Part shown: positions 50,502 through 56,978 of the stretch, one piece after another
Layout of the letters: each line of letters starts with the position of its first letter
Position numbering within the stretch: the stretch's first letter is position 1
Assembly: GCA_002382085.1 (NCBI GenBank)
Contig: DFZK01000010.1
Location: 62,001-126,000, forward strand
Direction: 5' to 3'
Source: Sulfurospirillum sp. UBA4058
Lineage (GTDB): Bacteria > Campylobacterota > Campylobacteria > Campylobacterales > Sulfurospirillaceae
DNA: 64,000 nt
The notes under the pieces: model-generated
The model's input: the letters and a program-made list of their open reading frames with translations, nothing else
Told to the model about the DNA's origin: nothing
Databases searched by the model: none
Translations under genes and position numbers: made by a program

Positions 50502-52187
50502 TTAACGTTTGTCTTTACACGCAAAGATTTTTTGATGCTCACTTTCGATCCGTTTATCGCTCCAAACGCCGTATGGATCGCGGTAGGGTTCTTTTACATG
50601 TAAACCGTTTGAGTGCGAAAGTGTGGCAACGATGCCTTTGATGTCGCTGGTTGTATCGTTGGCAATGTGTACGTCAAAGCCTGCAAGATTAAGCGCGATT
50701 TGGCTTACATGTAAAGCGGTGGAGGCGACCAAAATGCCATCTGGTTTGAGTCGTTTTCGCAAGGCTTGGAAGAATTCTAACGTCACAAGCGAAGCGTTGT
50801 TGCTCTCGATAAACGGGTCTAAAAAGATGACATCAAACATCTCGTGTAAAAGCGTGATCGCGTAGCGTGCTTCGGCGTTTAAAAATTCGACTTTTGCAAA
50901 TGCACTTTCATACGTTTTACATGTAAACAGTGACTCCAGCAGTTTTACATGTAAAGGTTCTGGCACAACGCGCACACTTTGGTTCAGAAGCATTCTGTCG
51001 TGGTCGATAGCGTTTACATGTAAACGGTTTTTACCCAACTTTTGTGCAAGTTCAACCGCACAAAAACTGTTATAGCCCATGCCAAAACCGATCTCTAAAA
51101 GATGCCCGTCGCCTTTTTCAAGGCGTGCTTTCAGGTCTGATTTTGCCAAAAAAAGTCTTTGGGCTTGGGTGTATGCACCCGCTTTGGGGTGGTAATAGTC
51201 ACGGTACGTTTCATTCCAAAAAGTCGTACTTCCATCGTTTAAGTCGATTTTTTGTGGTATACCATCACTTTTGTGCTGTTGTGGCTCGATAAGATCACCT
51301 TGCTGGATACCGCGATACCGCATCGTTTGCGCCACATATTCGCCAAATTGTCCCTTTGACATATGCCATTTTGGAGCGATCAGTTCGCGCTCAGGCGTGT
51401 CGGTGGCAAGGCGCAAGATGGGAATGTGTGAGGGCACATAGCGCAACAGCTCGATAAGCGCTTCGGCGTATTCGTATTCACTCAAAAGACTAAAAGGTTT
51501 TTGGGCATATTCGCGCGCCAGATCGGTCTTTTCGATGACATGCAAATTGTGAAATTTAATGCCATCGATACCCGCTTCCACCAAACCTTGCAGACTCTCT
51601 TTCCACATATCAGGTGTTTCATTGGGCAAGCCGATGATGAGATGCGCATAGACTTTCAAACCTTTACCATGTAAACGTTTGATCGCATCCAGTGAACACG
51701 CCGCATCGTGTCCGCGGTTGATCTGCTTCAAACTCGCATCGTGCAAGCTTTGCACGCCCAGTTCCACGATCACGTCTATTTTTTGACTCAGTTCGCTCAA
51801 ATAGTCCAACGTCGCTTCACTCAAACAATCGGGTCTCGTGCCTACATGTAACGCGCGAAACGGATAGAGCGACAGCAGTTTTTCATACGTCTTTTTTTGG
51901 GTGACCAACGACGCAAACGTTCCCGTGTAGGCTTGAATGTAAAGTGCAAAAGACGAGGCTTTGTAACGCCTTTTGGCAAACGAAATTGCTTTTTGGATCT
52001 GCTCTTCCACGCTTTTAGCATCCGCAATCTGTGCGGCTCGCGCTCCGTGTTCAGGGCAAAATGAGCATCCGCCGCTACCGTCACGTTCGCGGTTAGGACA
52101 GCCAAATTCTAAATTGACGGGAATGCTAAACAGTGCTTCGCCATACCGAGAAAGCATAAAATTTTTATGACTAAGGTAAGGCAGCAT
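50502..52187 (-). CDS. Radical SAM (TIGR01212/YtqA type) fused to an MnmC/MnmD-like methyltransferase
   Basis: A 561-aa two-domain protein. Residues 1 to about 310 are a radical SAM domain of the YhcC/YtqA type, with the cluster cysteines in GCPNRERDGSGGCSFC (Cys30, Cys41, Cys44), HVGTRPDCLSE and ELGVQSLHD. Residues from about 320 are a methyltransferase domain opening with LNDGSTTFWNETYRDYYHPK and the SAM motif LLEIGFGMGYNSF, then FDVIFLDPF; this is the DUF752/MnmD type that acts on the tRNA wobble modification mnm5(s2)U. The reaction of the radical SAM part is unknown. Six exact TTACATGTAA-type palindromes or close relatives lie in this gene, the densest in the window. Confidence 0.8.
   Translation of the reverse strand: MLPYLSHKNFMLSRYGEALFSIPVNLEFGCPNRERDGSGGCSFCPEHGARAAQIADAKSVEEQIQKAISFAKRRYKASSFALYIQAYTGTFASLVTQKKTYEKLLSLYPFRALHVGTRPDCLSEATLDYLSELSQKIDVIVELGVQSLHDASLKQINRGHDAACSLDAIKRLHGKGLKVYAHLIIGLPNETPDMWKESLQGLVEAGIDGIKFHNLHVIEKTDLAREYAQKPFSLLSEYEYAEALIELLRYVPSHIPILRLATDTPERELIAPKWHMSKGQFGEYVAQTMRYRGIQQGDLIEPQQHKSDGIPQKIDLNDGSTTFWNETYRDYYHPKAGAYTQAQRLFLAKSDLKARLEKGDGHLLEIGFGMGYNSFCAVELAQKLGKNRLHVNAIDHDRMLLNQSVRVVPEPLHVKLLESLFTCKTYESAFAKVEFLNAEARYAITLLHEMFDVIFLDPFIESNNASLVTLEFFQALRKRLKPDGILVASTALHVSQIALNLAGFDVHIANDTTSDIKGIVATLSHSNGLHVKEPYRDPYGVWSDKRIESEHQKIFACKDKR
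50594..51023. repeat. Dense cluster of the TTACATGTAA palindrome
   Basis: Five exact copies in 430 bp: 50594, 50705, 50917, 50945 and 51014. Exact copies elsewhere start at 171, 3667, 8005, 8708, 18724, 23426, 25242, 25494, 33790, 39895, 49457, 55746 and 60297. About a dozen more share ACATGTAA with one changed flank (for example 607, 15785, 15818, 17710, 20796, 30630, 31221, 41663, 44771, 51843, 59786 and 60509). By chance an exact 10-mer would be expected less than once in 64 kb. Confidence 0.85.
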
Positions 52188-52535
52188 TTATTTGAAGAGA
52201 AATTGGCGTACTTTCGTGAGTCCCAAACGCATGCCGCTGTAACGCATAATCTTCGCCATCTTTTTCCACATCGACTTTTCGTAGCAGGGATTGAGACATT
52301 TGCGACAACTTGGTTTGGGTTCTTGCGTGCAGTTTCGAAGCCTCTCGTAGGCGTAAAGCAAAAGCGTTTCGCACTCTTCGCACAAACGATAAGGCACTTC
52401 GCATACGTCCTCTTCGTGAAAACGTACCCGTAACGTACCCTCTTTTTTGGGAACGTCGTTGTGTTCTTTATCGCAATGCAGTTGTAAAAAACGGTGCAGG
52501 GTTTGGCTGTCGGTAGCAAGTTTTTCGCGCGTCAT
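52188..52535 (-). CDS. YgbA_NO-type (nitrous oxide-stimulated promoter family) protein
   Basis: About 115 aa, with CEECETLLLYAYERLRNC and PSCRKCLNPCYEKSMWKKMAKI, i.e. six or more cysteines in CxxC-like pairs plus one CRKCxxxCY, as in the family related to E. coli YgbA. In E. coli that gene belongs to the nitric-oxide (NsrR) regulon. I prefer the ATG at 52535, preceded by AGAGAG; starts at 52550 and 52571 are possible. It abuts the radical SAM fusion gene downstream. A metal- or NO-related role is inference. Confidence 0.75.
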   Translation of the reverse strand: MTREKLATDSQTLHRFLQLHCDKEHNDVPKKEGTLRVRFHEEDVCEVPYRLCEECETLLLYAYERLRNCTQEPKPSCRKCLNPCYEKSMWKKMAKIMRYSGMRLGLTKVRQFLFK

Positions 52536-52635
52536 GATCTCTCTTTGCATGTAAAATAGGTGTTCTAGCAAAAAGCAATAGTATCACAAAATCATTAACG
52601 CCGACGTTTTCTTTTGCGTTTAACGCTTCTTTTTA

Positions 52636-52665
52636 AAAAAGGGCGACGTCAAAATCGCCCTTTTT
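52636..52665 (-). terminator. Rho-independent terminator of tsdA
   Basis: AAAAAGGGCGA and TCGCCCTTTTT form an 11-bp stem around 8 nt, starting 9 nt after the tsdA stop, with a run of T on the minus strand. Confidence 0.88.
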
Positions 52666-52673
52666 CGGAAAAA

Positions 52674-53678
52674 TTACTCGGCTTTTTTAGCGGGAATAAT
52701 AATGCCTTGGTACGGTCCGAATTTATGTTGATGGCGATTTTTTCCGTCATCGTACGGTCCGACGTCGCTATCGGGCACTTTGACTTTTAACTCTGGAAAA
52801 TCTTTTTCGCGGTTAGCTTTAATATCGCGCGGCTTATCGTAGTTGTTAATGTACGCCGCAACGTTATACGCTTGCTCGTCGGTTAAGACGCGATTATGAT
52901 TGTCCGCACCCAAAGGCATATTGGCAACGATCCAGTCTGCCGCACGAAGCACGCGGTACATACCCGCACCCGTGTTGTAGCTGTCTTTACCCCAAAGCGG
53001 CGGATACTCGTAACCGTTAGCTTTGCCTTCGCGTTTCACGCCTTGTCCGTTTTCACCGTGACATGATGCGCAATACTCTTTGTACACTTTTTCGCCTTTG
53101 ACCGGATCGGCGGCTTGCTTCATGACCATTTTACGATCAACCTGAGGAAATTCCGCGCCTTCGACCTTAGCCCCTACGGGAATACCTTGTCCTAGCCAGT
53201 ACATGTACGTTACGATCGCACGCATCTCTTTGCCGTTTTCGGGAAGCGGCTTTCCGTTCATACTACGTCCCATACAACCGTTAACGCGCTCTTCGATGCT
53301 ACCGATCGTTTCGTCGCGATTGCGGTACTGCGGGAAGTTCGCAAATGTTGCCATAAACGGAGCCGACCATCGTTTCGTACCGGCTTCTTGATGGCAGGAA
53401 GAACAGGCGAGGTTATTGCCTGCATAGCGCATTTTAGGATCACTCACTTCCGGTCCGATGTATTTGTACGTTTCATGTACGAGTGCTTTACCGTAACGAA
53501 CGGTGTCGCCGAATAAGTTGTTCGGAATCGTACTTTCATCCGGAGCTTTCCAATCTTTGACGACGACGGGTTTAAATCCTTTGTCGGCACGTTTATTGAG
53601 TTCACCCACGTCCAATGCAAAAAGCCCGCTTGCACACGTTAATGCCAATACCGCCGAAACTAAAGATAATCTTTTCAT
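52674..53678 (-). CDS. tsdA: Dihaem cytochrome c, TsdA-type thiosulfate dehydrogenase / tetrathionate reductase
   Basis: A 334-aa periplasmic protein with a signal peptide (about 1-21) and two CxxCH haem sites: CSSCHQEAGT (92-101) and CASCHGENGQG (203-213). The segment RVNGCMGRSMNGKPLP includes Cys135, matching the cysteine that ligates the active-site haem in TsdA enzymes. In Campylobacter jejuni the homologue works as a tetrathionate reductase. The direction here cannot be read from sequence; low-potential menaquinone chains would favour reduction. The start has AAGGAGG. It is transcribed from a direct-repeat promoter shared with a divergent sensory set. Confidence 0.88.
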   Translation of the reverse strand: MKRLSLVSAVLALTCASGLFALDVGELNKRADKGFKPVVVKDWKAPDESTIPNNLFGDTVRYGKALVHETYKYIGPEVSDPKMRYAGNNLACSSCHQEAGTKRWSAPFMATFANFPQYRNRDETIGSIEERVNGCMGRSMNGKPLPENGKEMRAIVTYMYWLGQGIPVGAKVEGAEFPQVDRKMVMKQAADPVKGEKVYKEYCASCHGENGQGVKREGKANGYEYPPLWGKDSYNTGAGMYRVLRAADWIVANMPLGADNHNRVLTDEQAYNVAAYINNYDKPRDIKANREKDFPELKVKVPDSDVGPYDDGKNRHQHKFGPYQGIIIPAKKAE

Positions 53679-53711
53679 TTCTGCCTCCTTTTAAATTTTT
53701 AGACTATCGTA

Positions 53712-53743
53712 ATCATAAACATTTATCGTCAATTTATCGTCAA
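53712..53743 (-). promoter_or_regulatory. tsdA promoter with perfect 11-bp direct repeat
   Basis: In minus-strand sense: TTGACG (53743-53738), 5 nt, TTGACG (53732-53727), 9 nt, TATGAT (53717-53712). The full repeat unit is TGACGATAAAT twice in tandem. The predicted leader is about 27 nt with a strong ribosome site. The element could also act on the divergent Cache gene, whose TATAAT is at 53766-53771. Confidence 0.6.
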
Positions 53744-53804
53744 AAACGCTCACGACGTTTTTCGGTATAATGCTTTTCATCTTTTAAAGACAAAAGGAGA
53801 TGCC

Positions 53805-54746
53805 ATCAAAACCGTTCGCATTTACGCCCTTTTGTTAGCACTTTTTTGCCTCTCGATGCTCATCATCGGCTTTTTGATCTATCGCACCAACCACAATCTT
53901 TACGTCGAAGATGCAAAAAATAGCGTCGAGAGCGTCCTAAACCTGACCCAAGAACTCATCTCCCATAAAAAACAACTCGCCTTAAGCGTCGCCTTGATGC
54001 TTTCGCAAAACGAAGCAATTAAAGAAACCTATCGACGCGAAGATAGACCTGCACTGTTTAGTTTGGTGAGTGAAGAGATTCAAAAGGCAAAACAGTACCT
54101 TCAAATAGAACATATGGAAGTCCAATTTCATACCAAAGACGCCAAAGCATGGGTAAGGAGTTGGGATTACGACGACTACGGAAATGAACTTGCGTCATGG
54201 CGTAAAGGTATTGCCCTGCTTCAGCAAACGCAAACGCCTTTGGTTGCGATCGAACTCGGAAAACGCCTCAATATCAAAGCCTTAGCACCGATTTTCGATC
54301 GAGGCGTTTTTATCGGCTCGTTGGAGGTTATTTTGGGATTTGAAGAGATCGCGCAAAACCTTAAAAATAAAAAAATCGATTTTGTGGTTTTGATGCACCG
54401 CGACTTTTTAGAAATCGGCTCATGGATGAAGGATTTGGAACAAATCAACGATTTCGTCGTCGTCAATAGCAGTTGCCCCGCCTCGTGCCATACCGCCTTA
54501 TACACCATCGCGACGTCCGAAACGCTGGATAAAGGCTTTGCGCGCATCGACGGTATGCTGTTCGGATTTACGCCGCTTTTTGACATCGAATCTAAACCTA
54601 TCGGTTACGTCGGCGTTTGGTTTGACGAGTCGCTCCTTAAAGACTCTCTTCTTTTACGTGCCACGCTGGCACCTCATCCGCAAAGCATGCATACCAAAAC
54701 GCTGATGCCCTCTTCCCAAACGACGCAAGAGGTGATGATTCGATGA
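53805..54746 (+). CDS. Cache-domain membrane sensor protein (tsdA-linked)
   Basis: About 313 aa, one N-terminal membrane helix and an extracytoplasmic Cache-type domain (SVALMLSQNEAIKE, MEVQFHTKDAKAWVRSWDYD, VAIELGKRLNIKALAPIFD). A C-terminal extension of about 30 residues is present. It is paralogous to the protein at 36 kb. No ATG or GTG occurs in frame before the membrane helix. By alignment to the paralogue and an AAAGGAG 6 nt upstream, ATC at 53805 is the best start; TTG at 53832 is the fallback and would cut into the helix. A NSSCPASCHTA segment with two Cys could take part in sensing. It is followed by regulator and kinase (ATGA overlap). Confidence 0.72.
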   Translation: MKTVRIYALLLALFCLSMLIIGFLIYRTNHNLYVEDAKNSVESVLNLTQELISHKKQLALSVALMLSQNEAIKETYRREDRPALFSLVSEEIQKAKQYLQIEHMEVQFHTKDAKAWVRSWDYDDYGNELASWRKGIALLQQTQTPLVAIELGKRLNIKALAPIFDRGVFIGSLEVILGFEEIAQNLKNKKIDFVVLMHRDFLEIGSWMKDLEQINDFVVVNSSCPASCHTALYTIATSETLDKGFARIDGMLFGFTPLFDIESKPIGYVGVWFDESLLKDSLLLRATLAPHPQSMHTKTLMPSSQTTQEVMIR

Positions 54747-55408
54747 AAATATTACTGCTTGAAGACGACTATGCCTATAAAGAGAGCATTCAAGACTCCC
54801 TCGAAGAGATGGGGTATGCCGTAGATGCGTTTGAAGACGGACAAAAGGCCTTAGATGCACTGTTTGAAAACCGATACCATTTGGCACTTTTGGATATTCG
54901 CGTTCCTAACATAGACGGCTACGAGATTTTAAAACAGATTCGCAAAGCCAAACTCGATTTGCCCATTATTTTTATCACGTCGCTCACCGACATCAACAAC
55001 CTGAGTCTCGGTTACGAGCTCGGGTGTAACGACTACATCCGAAAACCTTTTTCGCTCAAAGAGCTTCAATACCGCGTTACGCAAGCACTCAACGCCTACC
55101 ATATGCGCACGACCTTAGACATCACGCTTTGCCACGGTTTTAGCTATCGTTTGGAAGATCAATCGTTGTGGTTTGACGCAATCCAAGTTCCGCTCACGCA
55201 ATACGAGAAAAAACTCCTTTTTTTACTGGTCAAAAACCGCGGTAATTATATTTCGACCGAAAATATCCATGCTTACGTCTGGGAAGACAAAGCCGTAGGC
55301 GATAACGACATTCGTATGCTCGTGAAAAAATTGCGCGATAAAACCGACAAAGAGCTGATCGTAACCGCCAAAGGCATAGGATATAAAATTGAAAAATACC
55401 ACGCATAA
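54743..55408 (+). CDS. OmpR-family response regulator (tsdA-linked)
   Basis: A 221-aa regulator, closely paralogous to that at 38 kb: acidic pair at 7-9, phosphoacceptor Asp51 (LLDIRVP), ITS, RKPF, and a winged helix with YISTENIHAYVWEDKAVG and DIRMLVKKLRDKTDKE. It overlaps the Cache gene (ATGA) and the kinase gene (20 nt). The divergent tsdA with its 11-bp direct repeats is the likely target (inference). Confidence 0.93.
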   Translation: MKILLLEDDYAYKESIQDSLEEMGYAVDAFEDGQKALDALFENRYHLALLDIRVPNIDGYEILKQIRKAKLDLPIIFITSLTDINNLSLGYELGCNDYIRKPFSLKELQYRVTQALNAYHMRTTLDITLCHGFSYRLEDQSLWFDAIQVPLTQYEKKLLFLLVKNRGNYISTENIHAYVWEDKAVGDNDIRMLVKKLRDKTDKELIVTAKGIGYKIEKYHA

Positions 55409-56549
55409 CGTTCTTATTTTTGCCCTTGCCGTTACATTTTTAACGCTTTTGGTCGTGTTGTTTCCGACGCTGAATTATCTCTCGGCTTCGTTGCGCCTTT
55501 CCCAATTCAACCAAGAACGCGAACTAAGGCTTTACGCCAAAGAGGTCGAAAAAAGCATTTACGCCATTTCTCCGATGCAAAAAACCTTTATTTTTCCCCG
55601 CTCGATTCTGTATAAAGGTGCGCTTCTTGATGCTTCCAACCGTATCGTATTTTCGTTGATCGAAGAGCCGATTCCCCTTTTCGAAGACGCTTTTTACAAA
55701 AGCGGTCAGTCGCTTTTTTACAAACAAACCTTGCTTGACAATCCTTTACATGTAAGCTTTCTCGTCGTGCAAAAGGAACTTTCGTACTCGCAGGTTATTT
55801 TCGATAGTTTGATTATGATCGGCGTGGTACTTTCGGGAATGTTCGTGATTTCGTTTTTACTGATGAAGATGCTTTTAAAACCCTACATCGAAACATCCGC
55901 TCGTATGAACCTCTTTTTTACCGACGTCATGCACGAACTCAAAACGCCTTTAGGCATCATGCAACTCAATATCGAAGGATTGAACAGTAAATACAAAGAC
56001 AAACGCCTTAGCCGTTCTTTAGCGGCACTCTCGACGCTTGCGACGCTTTACGACGATTTGGAGTACCTTATTAAAAACACAACCATCACGTACACGCACG
56101 AACAGCTTGATTTTTCGATTTTTTTGGAAGACCGCATCAGCTACTTCGAATCCCTTGCCGCATCCAAAGAGATTACGCTTGTCGCGTCGATCAGCCAAAA
56201 TCTTTGGATTACGATGAACCGTATCGAACTTCAACGCCTCATCGACAACAACCTGACCAATGCGATTAAATATTCTCATCCCAAAAGTACGATTGAGATT
56301 TTTTTATATCCGAACGAAGAAGGAATTATTTTTGAAGTGAAAGATTACGGTATCGGGATTAAAGAGATCGATAAAATTTTTACGCGTCACTATCGAGGAG
56401 ACATTTTTAAAGGCGGATTCGGAATCGGTTTGAGTATCGTGAAAAGTATTTGCGATAAGTACGACATTGCGATCAACGTCGAATCAAAGGCGGGAGAGGG
56501 GAGTCGATTTTTATATCGATTTTTAAAGAGGGAATCGCTTCCCTCTTAA
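55389..56549 (+). CDS. Sensor histidine kinase (tsdA-linked)
   Basis: A 386-aa kinase with two membrane helices (about 8-30 and 138-160) flanking a small extracytoplasmic region. Phosphoacceptor MHELKTPLG (His182), N-box NNLTNAIKYS and GGFGIGLSIVKSI are intact. It starts with TTG (55389-55391) inside the end of the regulator gene; no ATG gives an intact first helix. Paralogous to the kinase at 37 kb, so the Cache-regulator-kinase set has been duplicated as a unit, with gene order changed. Confidence 0.92.
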   Translation: MKNTTHNVLIFALAVTFLTLLVVLFPTLNYLSASLRLSQFNQERELRLYAKEVEKSIYAISPMQKTFIFPRSILYKGALLDASNRIVFSLIEEPIPLFEDAFYKSGQSLFYKQTLLDNPLHVSFLVVQKELSYSQVIFDSLIMIGVVLSGMFVISFLLMKMLLKPYIETSARMNLFFTDVMHELKTPLGIMQLNIEGLNSKYKDKRLSRSLAALSTLATLYDDLEYLIKNTTITYTHEQLDFSIFLEDRISYFESLAASKEITLVASISQNLWITMNRIELQRLIDNNLTNAIKYSHPKSTIEIFLYPNEEGIIFEVKDYGIGIKEIDKIFTRHYRGDIFKGGFGIGLSIVKSICDKYDIAINVESKAGEGSRFLYRFLKRESLPS

Positions 56550-56554
56550 AAGGC

Positions 56555-56770
56555 TTACAGACCTGTAACGTTCTCGGCTTGTGGACCTTTTGGACCCTCG
56601 CCTAGTTCGTAAGTTACTTTTTGACCTTCGGCCAAAGATACGCGACCGTAACCGGTTCTGTTTACTTGGCGAAAGTGTACGAATACGTCTTTGCTGCCAT
56701 CATTTGGTTGGATAAAACCAAAACCTTTTTCGTTGTTAAACCATTTAACGGTTCCCTCTAGTAAAGCCAT
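56555..56770 (-). CDS. cspA: Cold-shock domain protein
   Basis: A 71-aa CspA-family RNA/DNA-binding protein with RNP1 KGFGFIQP and RNP2 VFVHF. It acts as an RNA chaperone. AGGAGC precedes the ATG. A leader of well over 100 nt with several possible hairpins extends upstream, as is common for csp genes, but I could not define it precisely. It converges with the histidine kinase gene. Confidence 0.95.
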   Translation of the reverse strand: MALLEGTVKWFNNEKGFGFIQPNDGSKDVFVHFRQVNRTGYGRVSLAEGQKVTYELGEGPKGPQAENVTGL

Positions 56771-56966
56771 TCTAAGCTCCTATGTAAAATACACTCCCTC
56801 ACGGCAGTGGTTGAAAAGTAGAAAATTGAGTATTTTTGGAGTGTTTTAGAGAGCTTTCGAAGAGCCGTGACACAAAACCTACCAAAGATGAACTCGAACC
56901 TCATCTTTCTAGAAAAATAGTTTATCTTATTTTTCAAAATAAAGCAAATTTAAACGCACGATTAAC

Positions 56967-56972
56967 TATACT
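56967..56972 (+). promoter_or_regulatory. -10 box immediately before the PAS-GGDEF-EAL gene
   Basis: TATACT ends 6 nt before the ATG at 56979, so a transcript from it would start at or next to the A of the ATG (leaderless). No ribosome site is visible between them. Confidence 0.4.
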
Positions 56973-56978
56973 CTTTGC

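Noticed and set aside
50594..51023. CRISPR-like array from regularly recurring TTACATGTAA
   Set aside because: The units are only 10-12 bp, spacing is irregular and they lie inside a coding gene; no cas genes are present.
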